From Eublepharis macularius (taxonomy: Eukaryota > Chordata > Lepidosauria > Squamata > Eublepharidae), in the NCBI RefSeq assembly GCF_028583425.1, contig NC_072795.1, positions 8,641,001 to 8,705,000 on the forward strand: a DNA stretch of 64,000 bases, read 5' to 3'. Below, piece after piece: positions 1 through 11,579 of this stretch. The translations under genes and the position numbers were made by a program. Below the pieces are notes generated by a model. The model was not told the origin of the DNA. It ran no database searches and was given only the letters and a program-made list of their open reading frames with translations. How positions within the stretch are numbered: the stretch's first letter is position 1; each line of letters starts with the position of its first letter.

Positions 1-740
1 TCATTAGTGATATGAAAAACAACGTTATTGGCAGTTTTCACATGTCCTTATTGTAGCACCATAGTATCGTATAGTATCGCAATTGTTCCTCTATACTCAC
101 AGCTGTACACACATCCTCTTAATCTACCGGTGAAAACCAGTCATCCTCCAGTAACTGTTGTGTTTTCTTTGATTGTGCAGATTTCCCATTTATTCCGCTT
201 TGTAACGCTTCTTTAGCTCTTTTTTCACCTGCATGAGAACAATCGGAAACGCTTTTCCAGAAACTGCCAACTCGACCCTCCGCCTTTTTCAGCTTCTGAG
301 CCATTGGAAGAGATTTTCCTACCCAAGACCAGGAATATTACAAGCCTTTGTGGGTTCCTGGCAACAGTGACACCAATTTTTTTTCAATGGACACCTTTAT
401 CTTGCTATTATGACATCACATTTAAAAGGAATCAACCACAAACACAGCTGACAATTGACGAACATTGAAATTAAGCGTTTAATGTCTACTGTTAAAGTTT
501 CACTTTCCACATAATGGAACCCCCAGCCTGTTTTTTTTTTCATTTTCTCATTGTGAGAGTGCAATTGCACAAATCTACTGAATAAATGCAAACTAATTTT
601 TGAGCGGGAACATAATGGCAGCAGTTCTCGGTCAGGAAGAGCGGACGATTTGGGCAGAAGCCCTTCTCTTTCTGATGATGTACCAAAGGTATGGCTGACA
701 GAGAACCATAGAGCTCAGAATCAGATCAACCACCAGTTGC
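1..740 (+). repeat. Intron 1 of gene A, paralogous to the right end of the window
   Basis: From about base 24 this sequence aligns collinearly with 62792-64000, inside intron 1 of gene B. Shared stretches include the segment around 600-640 and its match around 63860-63900. Identity looks high (roughly nine bases in ten by eye). Gene B has about 515 extra bases after 62818. This is the direct sign of the tandem gene duplication, and it places exon 1 of gene A just outside the window. The run 741-1300 continues the intron, but its partner lies beyond the right edge; nothing else was recognised in it. Confidence 0.85.
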
Positions 741-1299
741 CCTGTCAGTAGCATAACTGCTCTCTGAGGGGCCATGGTGGAGAGTCTTTGGTTGATCTCC
801 TCAGACAAAGGGATTTTGGAGGCACGCTTGCTATTTACAGGTTTTCAAATTTGGTAACCAAGAAGTTCAACCAATGTCTTTTAAAGTAAATTGGTGAGTA
901 AGAAATACGGCCTATCATAGGCCACCTTGGAGGATGGGAGGTCAAATCTTGCATATTGAAAGAGCAATATAGCACAAATCCTGGTGCCTGTTGAAAAAAA
1001 GGGGGAAATGAGCAGGAATGCTTTCATCAACCGTGACACAAGCTCATCCACCACCCACTATTGCGCTTTTTCTGAGGAATGTGAATTTCTGAAAGTGCAA
1101 CGAAGCAGCAGAATTCAAGGCAATGTGAACGGCATGCCATGATAGTGGGATCGCAGCTAACGGAATCATAGTGCAAATTTAGCGGATATTTGGACGTGTG
1201 AAAACAGCCATTATTTGGATCTGTTTTCTAATTTGGATTTGTTACTATTTTTGTGTATACCCTTCAAAAAATGTATTGGTTAGGGTTGGACTCATTTCA

Positions 1300-1495
1300 G
1301 GTGGCTAGCCATGTGAGTCTGTGGTAGAACAGCAGGATCTGAGTTCTGCAGCATCTTCAAGGCCAACAAAATGTTCAGGGTGTAAGCTTTTGAGAGTCAA
1401 AAGTATCTGAAGAAGGGAGCTTTGACCCTCAAAAGCTTATATCATGAAAATCTTGTTAGTCTGTACAGTGCCATTGGACTCAGATCCAGGGGTTG
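1300..1495. mobile_element. Palindromic dispersed repeat (GTCCAGTAGCACC-type family)
   Basis: The two halves are near reverse complements: a 'gtctgtggtagaacag' arm, 'gtaagcttttgagagtcaaa', then 'tgaccctcaaaagcttata' and 'cttgttagtctgtacagtg'. Related copies occur at 1775-2150, 33065-33185, 35660-35880 and 56540-56755. The family is common in reptile genomes. Its class (foldback DNA element or SINE-like) is not settled from this sequence. Confidence 0.55.
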
Positions 1496-1774
1496 GATTC
1501 ATCATTGTGGTTAATTTACTTTTCCATTGATCTCAAACGGGAATCCATTTCTACCAAGAATTGCTTTTGTCACAGGCAATGTGATCAAGTTTCTAAGAAG
1601 TTCTCCTTCTCCGTCCTTGGGAAAGAAGAAAAAAAACAGACAGAAAGGTTTAAGCTATAAAGACTTTGAAATAAACACTTTACTAAGTGATGGAGAAGAG
1701 TCTGGTTAGCCTCAAAACAGAAGTGAAAGACATAAACTGCTGCTTTATGAATTTGTAGTGAAGCCATGCCTCAG

Positions 1775-2150
1775 CTAGAATGCCACAGTAGGAAAGAGCA
1801 AGAGTCCAGTAGCACCTATAAGCAGGGCTTTTTTTCTGGGAAAAGAGGTGGTGGAACTTAGTGGTGGAACTCAAGACCGCACCATGACATCACTTTGGGT
1901 CAGCTGAAACAAGGGGGGAGTTTTTTAAAGTTTAAATTGCCCTCGGCGAAAATGGTCTACACTCCCCTCTGTCTGGAGATCAGGGGGTGGGGCCACCGGC
2001 CATGTGACCATTTTTAAGAGGTGCCGGAACTCTGTTCCACTGCGTTCCCACTGAAAAAAAGCCCTGCCTATAAGACTAACAAAATTTGTGGTCAGGTATG
2101 AGCTTTTGTGAGCCATTCTTGCTCTTTTCTACTGCTACAGACAGATGAAC
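1775..2150. mobile_element. Second copy of the palindromic repeat, split by a MITE
   Basis: The pieces 1785-1822 ('agagtccagtagcacctata') and 2067-2145 ('agactaacaaaatttgtgg...') are one element interrupted by the hAT MITE at 1823-2066. Removing the MITE and one copy of its 8-bp duplication restores the family consensus, which shows the order of insertion. Confidence 0.6.
1823..2066. mobile_element. hAT-type MITE, 244 bp
   Basis: The inverted ends are CAGGGCTTTTTTTC and GAAAAAAAGCCCTG. It is flanked by a perfect 8-bp duplication CCTATAAG (1815-1822 and 2067-2074), the hAT hallmark. It has no coding capacity, so it is a non-autonomous element inserted into a palindromic repeat. Confidence 0.88.
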
Positions 2151-2254
2151 ATGGCTACCCATCTTGATCTAGAATACCACAATGATGGAATACAGTCCAA
2201 AATACATTTCCAAATTTTAGCTGTTCTTCGTTAGTACTTCTAGCCTGAGTGCTA

Positions 2255-3965
2255 TTTCTTTTTTCTTTTTTCTTTTTTTATAATATAAGTTTTATTAAGT
2301 TTTCAGAAATACAAAGAAAGAAAAAAAACTTTTTAGTATCAGATTCGTGTACAAGATAGTCCATTATATGGTCAATATTTCAGTAAATTTGCAATATAGA
2401 CATCAATCCATAGAAAAGGAAACTGAATATCCATGCCCCCCACTTCTTTCTCTCTTTATATAGTGCACAGTCCATTTAAATCTCTCCAAGCACTTTTTAA
2501 TTTTCTTGCTTTTTAACCCACCAATTCAATTTCCTTTCCCATTTCTAACAATTATTTATATTTTAAGTGAGCATCATCTTAAGGCACATTTCGATCCTTT
2601 AATTCTTGAGCCTAGAATACTAAGCCCTTAGTCTTTCCAGAAATAGAGCAGAGAGAAGAAAAGAAAAAAGGACAGAAAATAGAAGTGAACATCCACATCA
2701 TTACATTCTATTGTTAGTCCCATTATTTGTATATGTCATTAACTAAATATTTTCTTAAAGGACAGAAGCATACCATGAATTTTTTTATAACAGCCTACCC
2801 TCGATCTTTGATATATCAAATCTCAAGCCATCTAAGATTTAATACTTGTATTTTCATTATAAAAAGGCAGACAAAATAAATAAAAAGAATTCCAATAAAA
2901 AACATAAGAAATAAGAGGGGAAATAAGAGACACTCAAGACCTGTTAACTGGGTCATACTTTGAATTTCATTTTTGTTCCTCTTCTCTCTCCCTCTAAAAT
3001 GATATTATGGCTCCTTCTTTCTTAATTGAAGTACGTTGTGTGCTTTTTGCTTCGTACAGAGGCAATACACTAGCTCTCTTCTTCACAGCTTTCTTTCCAC
3101 GCTCCTCCCCCTTCTTCTCCACCTTTCGTACTTTCACAGAAAAAGACTGGTTTTCTACTCCATTTTGTTGTTGTTTCTCCTCCAATTTTCTTTCAAATAA
3201 GTCTGTCCCATCAAGGTTTTCTTCTAGTTTGGCATCTATCACAGTGCCCTTACCTGATTTCAATCCAAGTGTCACGTCTGTTTTTCTTAATACGTCATCC
3301 ATCAGCTAAGAGGTTTGCTGCAGCTTTGAAACTATCTTTTCAGAGAGCGCTATTTTATTCACTCACTTTCAGATGATCAATCAAAGATTCTTAAAACAGG
3401 TAAAAAGCTATTTTGCTCTTGCTGCTTATAGTTCAGAAGATTTTTGCTCCCCAGCTCTCTCCCAGGAAAACTCATTTTGCAATCACTCTTCAATGACAGT
3501 CCCCTGGTTCAGAAAGCAGCCGCTTCTCCGGAGGATAATAAAAAAACCCCTCATCAAGCTGGATAGCTCGATTTTCTTACTTGGAGAGATGTCAAGTAGA
3601 ATCACTCTTTTTTGGTAATTCAGTTGTCTTTACTTCTATCTTGTCAGGAATCTTCGCTTTGTTTTCGCTTATTCAGAATCCCGGAGTTCGTAGTTTGAGA
3701 GCCATAAGGCTTCTTCCTCGGTCCTTGCCTTTTGAGCCGGCGTGGGGGCTGCACAGGGGGTTGCCAGTCCCCTTGAGCTCTTCCACCTTACTCTGGCCTG
3801 CCCCCCCTCTCCATGGGGGGGGGTCTTGGGGCCCTGAATCCTCGAGTCCCAAGTAGTCGGGAAGATCATGGCACTGAGCTCATAACTCAACTGCCGTGAC
3901 AGCACCACACCATTCCGGAAGTCAGTACTATTTCTTAAATATGGTTGTATAATGCTAAACATTGA
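2255..3965 (-). mobile_element. L1-like LINE remnant, internally deleted
   Basis: Read on the minus strand, the low-coordinate end (2255-2330) looks like an A-rich 3' tail with an AATAAA-like signal. A lysine-rich 102-codon reading frame lies at 2994-3302, starting MDDVLRKTD. Upstream of it is a GC-rich stretch (3670-3960) resembling a LINE 5' region. No reverse transcriptase is left between them. The L1 label rests on overall layout and is tentative. Confidence 0.4.
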
Positions 3966-4470
3966 GGCTTTTTGTTTGTGTCAGATCATATCTGCTTGTT
4001 TAATTTGTAGCTTTATATAGGTCATTTTTATGCTCATGATTTTATGATCATATTATTGTAGTGTTTTTTCCTTGTGTGCCACCTCATGCAGGCATCTGGG
4101 GAGGCAGCATATACAGTCTAAATAAATAAATTACACAAATGGAGAAGAAGAAGATGTACTAAAATTCAGTTGGATCCCATTGGAATGTGGATATTCAGAA
4201 ATCATGAGCTCACTGCATATCCCCTAATGCTTGGGTATATATTGGAAAGAGCTCCTTTGCCCACAGACGTCTTTCTGCTTATAATTCCAATCAAAACGTA
4301 TCTGATTACATGCTCTGCTTTTCGCCAGTGCCGTAAGCATTCCACAGACTAGTTGCTGAGAAGGCAGCTGCTGTGTTGCTATGGATTTACTGATGGCTGA
4401 AATTGAATTCAGAATTGATACCAAATGTTTATAATTGACATACCGCTCTGACCTGTGTCTCGCCTTGAGC
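3966..4470. other. No recognised feature
   Basis: AT-rich intronic sequence; no coding, RNA or clear repeat structure was found. Confidence 0.5.
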
Positions 4471-4570
4471 AATTTTAACAGTGCAATCCTATGGAGAGTT
4501 GCTCCAGTCTAAGCCCATTGACTTCAATGGGCTTAGACTGGTGTAACTCTTCATAGGATTGCATTGTAAG
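4471..4570. mobile_element. Short foldback element (AATCCTATG hairpin)
   Basis: The arms 'gtgcaatcctat' and 'ataggattgcat' flank 'agtctaagcccattga' and its complement 'tcaatgggcttagact', giving an almost perfect 90-100 bp hairpin. A sister copy is at 56408-56495, and related AATCCTAA-containing pieces are at 29214-29390. Confidence 0.75.
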
Positions 4571-5110
4571 TTTGTGAAATCTCTCTTATGCTTGAAGGTC
4601 AGAGAGTGCGAATGAGTCATTCCTTGCAAACAAACGCCCCATGTGTTTGAGATACGGGGGGAAACACTTTCCTTATATACTGCCAAGAAATTTTAAATTT
4701 CCCTTAGCTATACCTACAAAATTTAAGAAACTGGCATGCCATGATGAATGAGAATCACAAAAAAGTGTTACCCCCGCACTGGAGATTTTTTTTAAAAAGT
4801 CTTGGCAGCCTTTGATACTTCTGCATAGCTCCGCAGAAGTTGCTTGTGTTTACTTTGTGTTTTCCTTGTGTTTTCCTGCTTGAGCTTTAAATAGTGGAAA
4901 AGTTGTGGGAGGAAAGGAGAAGACAACCTCCCTCCTACAGATGACTTTCCCTGATCCTTGAAGCAACCACCTGGGGCTGTTAATTAGCATTAGAGGCTAA
5001 TGATACTTGTTTTGGCCCTTACCTTGTCAAGCAGCAATGTGAGAGAACACACACCCATTTATCCTGTAAAGAGACTGAATGTGCACATCTCACCTGGTTA
5101 TGAGCCAACA
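4571..5110. other. No recognised feature
   Basis: Intronic sequence of gene A without identifiable coding or repeat content. Confidence 0.45.
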
Positions 5111-5112
5111 GA

Positions 5113-5250
5113 GGGTCAAGCTAGAAGTGACAAATTACACTACGTGATCGAGTGGAGCTCAAGTGGAGCACAAGTGAACAGGGAGGAATAAATGTGAGTC
5201 TGTTCACTTGCCATTCAAGCATAACTCATCACTTCTAGCTTGGCCCTTAG
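5113..5250. mobile_element. Small inverted-repeat MITE
   Basis: It begins 'agggtcaagctagaagtgac' and ends 'catcacttctagcttggccc', imperfect inverted ends of about 20 bp. The ends resemble those of the larger foldback element at 31963-32455 (CCAAGCTACAAGTGAC), so both probably belong to one family. Confidence 0.6.
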
Positions 5251-5677
5251 AATTCTCAAGAAACAGGGATTTCCCCCTCCTAGAACATTTAATGTGTTGT
5301 ACAGAACAATCATATATGAACAAATGTATATGAACAGTGATGCATGTTGCTGACCTATGATACCATTTATAAACATTCATGCATGCACAGAGACATAGGC
5401 ACACACACACAGCTCTCCTGAGCAAGAAGTTTGGTCATAGAAGTAGGAATGGCTGCAACTACTGTGGTAGTAAATGCAAGAAGTATGTAATAAATTTTTA
5501 TCCCCTCCTTGATGAATTCAGGACTGGGTGAGAATGAATAAACTACAACTCTATTTGGACAGAATGCTGTTAGTTGGGAGGGGTGGTGTCTTTGGAGTGG
5601 GAAGTGGCATGTTGTTTATTCCGGATGGGACAGCTTTAAAATAGCAAGTCTACAGCGGAAGGATGCTGCCTAGTATA

Positions 5678-5885
5678 GAGCTGCTGTAGCATAGCGGTTA
5701 AGTGGTTGGGCTCTGAGCCAGCACTCTGCTGGTTCGACTCCCACTACTGCTGTAAACTCTTCAGGTGGCCTTGGGTAAGCCACTCCTCTCAGCCCAGCTC
5801 CCCAGTTGGAATAAGTAGATAATGATAACACTGATTTTGTTCACTGCTTGGAGTGTGGCACTAATCTGTTCAGAAGAGCAGTATA
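5678..5885 (+). mobile_element. tRNA-derived SINE
   Basis: The head has pol III promoter-like boxes: A-box region 'tagcatagcggttaagtggt' and B-box 'ggttcgactcc'. A body 'ggtggccttgggtaagccac' follows. A partial relative is at 18385-18575. The A/B spacing is tRNA-like, but the 3' half is SINE body rather than an acceptor stem, so it is not a tRNA gene. Confidence 0.7.
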
Positions 5886-6003
5886 TAGAATCATAAAATT
5901 ATAGAGTTGGGGTCTCCAGGGTCATGTAGTCCAACCCTGTGCACAATGCAGGCAATTCATGACTACCTCCCCCCACACCCACAGTGACCCCTGATCCATG
6001 CCC
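5886..6003 (-). mobile_element. CR1 LINE 3' end fragment
   Basis: 'tagaatcataaaattataga' followed by 'gtagtccaaccctgtgcaca' matches, in reverse, the well-known 3' end of CR1 elements. The same 3' end ('agaatcatagagttggaagg') is seen at 23325 on the longer CR1. Only about 120 bp remain. 6004-6343 has no recognised feature. Confidence 0.75.
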
Positions 6004-6343
6004 AGAATATAAGCACACTGTTGTTGTTGATTTACCTTTCAAGGTCCAAGTGGTTCTGTGATTAAATGTGTTTTACTGATATTGATTGGTCCATGAGCTG
6101 TCACTTATTTAAAAAGAAATAACTTCAGTTATCCATGCTGTAGTCAGACCAGTGCTTAATTAGCGGGATACACATGTAGGACTCTCAAAGTTTGGAGCAT
6201 TTCTCTTGAGTGTAAAACACAACGATGTATGCTTTTATAAAAGGGATCACTGCCTAGTGTATACAAAGGTCCAAGATCTGGGCAATGCTTTGTTGGAACG
6301 GAACGTTTCCCAGAAATAAACAGATGGAAAGAATAAAAGACAT

Positions 6344-6508
6344 GTATTGTCGAAGGCTTTCATGGCCGGAGAACGATGGTTGTTGTGGGTTTTCCGGGCT
6401 GTATTGCCATGGTCTTGGCATTGTAGTTCCTGACGTTTCGCCAGCAGCTGTGGCTGGCATCTTCAGAAGTGTAGCACCAAAAGACAGAGATCTCTCGGTG
6501 TCACAGTA
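6344..6508 (+). mobile_element. Terminal fragment of a Penelope-like element
   Basis: The stretch 'tattgtcgaaggctttcatg' through 'agagatctctcggtgtcaca' is nearly identical to 52840-53000, the terminal region of the Penelope-like element with the GIY-YIG frame. Only the terminal repeat is present here. It runs straight into the 6509-6872 minisatellite. Confidence 0.8.
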
Positions 6509-6872
6509 CCTTCAAGGCACTCCTCCCCACCTTACCTTCAAGGCATTCCTCTCCACACTACCTTCTTCAAGGCCCTCCCCCTACCTTCAAGACATTCCCC
6601 CACCCTACCTTCAAGGCATTCCTCCCCACCTTACCTTCAAGGCATTCCTACCTTTGAGGCACTCCCCCACCCTTCCCTCAAGGCATTCCTCCCCACCCTA
6701 CCTTCAAGGCATTCCTCCCCACCCGACCTTTTTCAAGGCATTCCTCCCCACTTTACCTTCTTCAAGGCAGTCCTCTCCATCCTACCTTTAAGGCATTCCC
6801 CCACCCCACCTTCAAGTCATTCCCCTCCACCCTACCTTCAAGGCACTCTTCCCCACTCTACCTTCAAGGCAC
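6509..6872 (+). repeat. Minisatellite, ~27-bp unit
   Basis: About 13 imperfect copies of a unit like 'ccttcaaggcattcctcccc' plus 'accctac', with length variants. The first copy abuts the terminal repeat of the Penelope-like element. The reading frames across it are repetitive by-products. Confidence 0.85.
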
Positions 6873-6892
6873 GTCCAGCAACCCTCCCAAGC

Positions 6893-7512
6893 AGCATGGA
6901 ACAGGAGGGAGGGCCAAACAGCTAAGAAGCATGGTGACATTGCAGGAGGAAAAGGGAAGGAAAAAAGACATGGAAAGAGAAAGGGAGAGAAAGAAAGAGG
7001 GAAGCAAGGAAAGAAGGAAAGAAAGAGAAAGAGGGAGGGAAAGGCTGGGGAAGAGGCAGGAGAAGCAGGAGGACCAGGAGTAGCCTCCCACCCCAGCACT
7101 CCAAACAGCTGAGAGGTGGGGCAACATTGCAGGAAGAAAGAAAGAGAAAGGGAAATGGAAAGAGAAAGGGAGGGAGGGAAAGAAAGAGGGAAGCAAGGAA
7201 AGAGGGAAAGAAAGAGAAAGAGGGAGGGGAAATCTGGGGAAGAGGCAGCCGAAGCAGGTGCCCAGAGTGGCCCTGCCACTGCTGCTGAGCCACCAAACAG
7301 CTGAGCTGTGGCAGAGCAGCAGCCAACACCAGTGCTCTCCCCGACTCTGCTGGAGGCAGCTGGGCCGAGTGGGCAACAGCCAGGGAGGAAGATCCACCTG
7401 GGGAGGTGGGCCCAGGAGTCTTTGGGTGCTGGGGGTGGGGCCACCAGGCACATGGCTGATGGTCAAAGGTGACAGAATGCTGCTCTGGCATTTTCTGGCT
7501 CAAAAAAGCCCT
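6893..7512. repeat. Purine-rich tandem repeat and degraded hAT end
   Basis: Units starting at 'ccaaacagct' (about 6916, 7093 and 7292) recur at 180-200 bp spacing. Each of the first two carries a long GAAA/GGGA tract (6950-7050 and 7130-7235). The far end 'tcaaaaaagccctg' (7499-7512) matches the CAGGGCTTTTTT-type hAT terminus seen at 1823, so the block may be the expanded inside of a hAT element whose left end is lost. The overlapping minus-strand frames of about 200 codons are low-complexity artefacts. Confidence 0.6.
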
Positions 7513-8166
7513 GCTGCTAACACCAGCTGGTTTGCTTACTTGTTATGAGGGTGGATAGGGCCTCTGGCCTCTTGCTGTGACTGGTTGAGCTGTTCTGATC
7601 CTTGGTGAGAACTGGCAGGAGGGATAAAAGGAGCAGGAGGGATTGTAATAAAAATGGGAGTTTTCATTGAAATATCAATCTGTTTAGTTAAACGGAACAG
7701 AAGGAAGAGAAAGTAAATTGAGGGAATGCACTTAGAGTAAGGTGGTTTGGAACTGAAAGGTGATTGGTTGGATGGGTAAGCAGCACACCTGATTGGTGGG
7801 AATTTTAAAAATTCTAGACAATTAGGCCAATGAGGAGTTGAAGAAAAGTTGAGGAAAAGAAAGACAGATGAAAAAAGGGACCTTGAAAATCTTGTAAAAT
7901 GAAGCTGCCAAGGAAAGAGTAGATGGCTTACATACGAACAGATAAAAAGTAAAGATTGCAATATATTTGGTCACAGTATAGAAATCTTAGTAACAGCAGT
8001 TGAAGTTTAGAGCAGGAATCCACAGTCTTGCTGAGCCTGTGGACACTTTTTGAATTTTGAGACTGGGGAGTGTGTACCACATATGGCTGCCACAGGGGCC
8101 AGGAGCAAGCACAAAATGGCTACCATGGGGTGTTGTACCAGTAACAAAATATTCGAGTGCTGCAAA
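7513..8166. other. No recognised feature
   Basis: Intronic sequence of gene A; no convincing gene or repeat was recognised. Confidence 0.4.
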
Positions 8167-8435
8167 TAGGGATCCCAGGTCCCCCAGTGTGGGATCCCCA
8201 CTTCAGCCCTCTGGGCTAGCGGAGGTGGAAAGGTGGGGGACAGTCCTACTGGGCATGCTTTCAGGGTGGCATGCATGTCACTTCTGGGAATGATGTTGTC
8301 GCACTGGCCTGGGAGTGTTCCTGGCAGCACTCCCCCCCCCCACTGACCAGGTGCATGACAACAGTTAGACAAAAAACAAGGTGAGTACCAGGTGCTCCCC
8401 TCCTGCCAGGAGTGTAAGAGCACCTGGCAACCTCA
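8167..8435. mobile_element. hAT-type MITE (TAGGG family), 269 bp
   Basis: The left end is TAGGGATCCCAGGTCC and the right end is ACCTGGCAACCTCA. The flanks GCTGCAAA (8159-8166) and GCTGCAAG (8436-8443) form a 7/8 target duplication. Same family as 13093, 29889 and 54769. Confidence 0.8.
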
Positions 8436-8904
8436 GCTGCAAGCCATGTCTTCTTCTATGCTGCGTGCCTATGTTTGTTAATGAATTTTTCTTCATTTGT
8501 ATTTCCGGGTTTATTTACCTTATATACTGAAATTTGTATGGTTATGTTATGCCTGAAACAGCTAACCCTCTGCACTGTTCCCAATTACACATAAAAGGGC
8601 AGGAGTGAAGGGAGTCGTATTTAGAACTTTAATTGCAATTATAGGAGAGAGAACAAAATGCCAAAAATGGTTCCCTCTGGCTCCTCACTTGAGCAGCAGA
8701 GTTTTTATAGCAATCATGATATCACAATATCTGTGTACCTAATTACAATATGATTGGTTTACAATTTGTTGCTGTTAGAAATTTCAGTATGGTCAAAAGT
8801 TAGGAATCAAATTGTGGAATGGTCAGGGAGTGGATATTCCTCTCAGTCCTGAAATTTTGCTTTTCGATCACTGGCCAGATATTTCGGTGCAAAAATGTAA
8901 GAGA
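8436..8904. other. No recognised feature
   Basis: Possibly retroelement-derived, but no ends or motifs could be fixed. Confidence 0.3.
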
Positions 8905-9395
8905 AGCTTTATCTCTCTGTTGGTAGCCACAGCCAAGCAGACCATCGCTGCTCATTGGAAAGACTGCAAAACTTACACTTGAAACATGGTACGATAGGAT
9001 CTGGGAAAGTTATATCATGTCTCAAATTACTCAAAATATTTTTTTTACGGGATATTCTCTAGTCTCTAAATTTAATCTCATACATATTTATTGGGATCCA
9101 GTCATTGCTTATTTTAGAATCAACAATGTTATACCAAATCGTTCTGATTATAAGATATGGATATCTACTTAAATAAGTTTATTTTATCCCCTATAAATAT
9201 TGGATTCTGAAATGTGTAAATATTGGTATTAGACAAAAGACTAATATCGAAACTACTAGCACTCTATTGTGTAATTACTTTATTTTCAGTTTTTGGGTAC
9301 TTCAGGTTGAATGTTGGTTTATTGATTTATAAGCTTATCTCACAATCTATTGGTCTTTTTTTCAATGCTTAACTTGAAATTGTAATGTTTGTCAA
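8905..9395 (+). mobile_element. L1 LINE ORF2 C-terminal remnant and 3' UTR
   Basis: 'gccacagccaagcagaccatcg' onward translates to an ATAKQTIAAHWKD-like string, the conserved motif near the C-terminus of L1 ORF2. A frame-broken tail and AT-rich 3' region follow. It is 5'-truncated and dead. Confidence 0.6.
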
Positions 9396-9790
9396 AGTTT
9401 TTTTTAAAAAATCAATATATCTTTATTAAAAAATTATAACAATAAACTATTAAACTTTATACAATCATGAATTTGCAGTCATACAAGAAGTTAATACTAA
9501 AATCCGTTAATAAATACATACATCAAAATTAATAAACACATAACATATCATAATAAGTAACAACTGAGTGCATTTTAAAGCAGTTTAGAGGGTTATATCT
9601 GAACATCTATCTGAACAAATATAAGGAGAAAGTACTTGTAAATTCTATCATATTAAATTGACAGATTACTTATATATTTGCATATGTATGAAAGAGTTTA
9701 AGACCAGGTAAGGAACTATTATTTTCGAGGTATTCAAAGAAAGGAAACCATTTCTCAATAAAGTTGGTTGTTCTTGGAAAATTTTCTACT
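9396..9790 (-). mobile_element. AT-rich LINE 3' end, opposite orientation
   Basis: Begins with a T-rich/AATAAA-complement stretch ('aaatcaatatatctttatta') resembling the 3' tails at 2255 and 19740. No coding sequence is recognisable. 9791-10279 has nothing further apart from the splice acceptor of exon 2. Confidence 0.4.
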
Positions 9791-10279
9791 TGGTAAATTT
9801 TATCATATAACTTTTCACAATGCTAGCCTGTACCGTTATCTTGCCTTCAGTACTCAATGTAACTAAACACAGGTACTCAAAGTTTCTAAGCAATTGTGAG
9901 CTGCTTATTGCAAACACATAAGAAATCACTACTTGTATTAGGTCCGTCTGCATACAATTATTAATTATTATAGCTGAGCTTGGCTGTGCTATCAATTATG
10001 TAAATCTTCAAGTAAATAATTAAACCTAATTTATTCCTACATTTAAAGTGGCAGTGCTGTGTATCACAGGGATTACAACAGGGAACTTGAAAGGAAGTGA
10101 CCCAGAAGCAAGGGGTTGGAGGGAGATGTGAAGGAAGAGACGACAACTGGGAGGGAGAATAGGCAGAGAGAAACTTCTCTCTGAGGAGCTGTGGAAGGAT
10201 GATGTTAACATATCTATTTGGAATCATTTTGTCTGCTTGAAAATAACTCTACTATTCTCTCTTTTGGTCCAAATGGCAG

Positions 10280-10442
10280 CTGGCAAAGGAGTATGGAAAC
10301 ATGTATACCATATGGGCAGGGCCTCTGTCTGTGGTGGTATTTTCTGGATTTGAAGCAGTGAAAGAAAGTATGGTCAAACATTCAGAATATTTTGATGAGC
10401 GACCAATGACTCCTTTTTATGAAGATTTAGGGGAAAAAAGGG
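10280..10442 (+). CDS. CYP2J-like gene A, exon 2
   Basis: 163 nt between acceptor 'aaatggcag' and donor 'gtaagt', starting in phase 0 and ending in phase 1, exactly as in other CYP2 genes. Encodes residues 57-110 and the first base of codon 111, starting LAKEYGNMYTIW and ending near GEKR. This is the N-terminal beta-1/helix A-B region, where KYG(N)-type wording after the proline hinge is characteristic of CYP2 proteins. The following intron (10443-11429, 987 bp) has a CT-rich spot near 10850 and otherwise nothing recognised. Confidence 0.93.
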
Positions 10443-11429
10443 GTAAGTTCTTGTGAAGAGGAAAGGTTTTCTCTGTTTTCTTTCCAGAGAAATCCTCACG
10501 GAATGTTACACAAAATACCATTGTTCTTACTTCCTCCATTTTCTCCCTAATGGGAACCCACCGATGGTCACCTGGTAATCCTACTCACAGAGTTGTTGCT
10601 GTGAGGCTAAAATGAAGGAAGTGGAAAATGAGAGTGCAGGCCACTTTGGATTCTTATTGTGCCTCTCCTCAAAAACAGCCAATAAGAGCAGGCAGAATGC
10701 TGGGCCAGTGGCAGTTGGAGACAGTTGGAAAGAGTTAGAGTGGTGGAGAAGGCATTTGGAGATGCTAAAAGAAGGCAGCAGAGATATGGAGAGCATCTTA
10801 CAGTACTCTAGCTTGAAGGCATCAGTATGTATGTATAAATGTATGGGTTCTCTCTCTCTCTCTTCCTCTCATAGTTAGAATTTGACTGTGTTGTCTCTAA
10901 AGCCAGTTCACTTGGTACATTGTTTCTCCATGCAAACTGTCCAAATCTTATCCATGTACACACATGCATTTAGCATTTAGGAGAGATGTCTATGAGTTGT
11001 ATATTTACATGCAGAAAGTGTAATATATGGAGATGCCATAATATGGCCTTTAATCACAGGTATGTCTGTAATGGTCTCTTGTGTACCTTTTAAGCAATAT
11101 GACTATGAAAAAGAACAGGGACTTTTAAGAACTATTTTATGAACAAGTGCTAAATCTCTTAGTAGTCAAAACTGGAAGTAAATGGGGCCCTTGAATGTTT
11201 GTAAACATACAGAGAGAGCCTTTCTCATTAATTTAACACTACAAGACTGTGAAAAATTCCAAATCAATGTTTCGGATCAGTAATTCAGTAATTCTGGATC
11301 AGTTCTTAAAGGATCAGTAATTCTGGAATGTTCAGGAGTGCAAAGGCACTGCATTTTGAACTTTCTAAGCTAATAACCTGATATATTTTTACATGAATTG
11401 TTGTTATACTTTTTCACTGATATCTTCAG

Positions 11430-11579
11430 GTATTGGACTTTCAAACGGTCACACCTGGAAGCAACAGAGGAAGTTTGGGCTGATTACTCTGCGGAAGCTG
11501 GGACTGGGGAAGAAAGGCATCGAGCACAAAATAGAGGAGGAGGCCCATCAGCTTGTCGAGACTCTTGCACGTGAAAAGG
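11430..11579 (+). CDS. CYP2J-like gene A, exon 3 (C helix)
   Basis: 150 nt, acceptor 'tatcttcag' and donor 'gtatgc', phase 1 to 1. Encodes residues 111-160, starting GIGLSNGHTWKQQRKF. The WxxxR motif (W120, R124) of the C helix, which contacts a heme propionate, is present. The exon ends LVETLAREKG, typical of CYP2. Intron 3 (11580-17614, 6 kb) holds a SINE, a MITE, a 5S-derived SINE and the minisatellite element described separately. Confidence 0.93.

Noticed and set aside
5690-5760. tRNA gene
   Set aside because: A and B boxes are present, but the sequence lacks a paired acceptor stem and continues into a SINE body.
6812-7503. Three overlapping minus-strand frames of 193-213 codons
   Set aside because: All come from one pyrimidine-rich low-complexity tract read in different frames (runs of F, S, L, P).
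1-10279. Exon 1 of gene A inside the window
   Set aside because: No start resembling MWIPATL with a proline hinge and donor was found, and intron 1 homology to gene B places it left of base 1.
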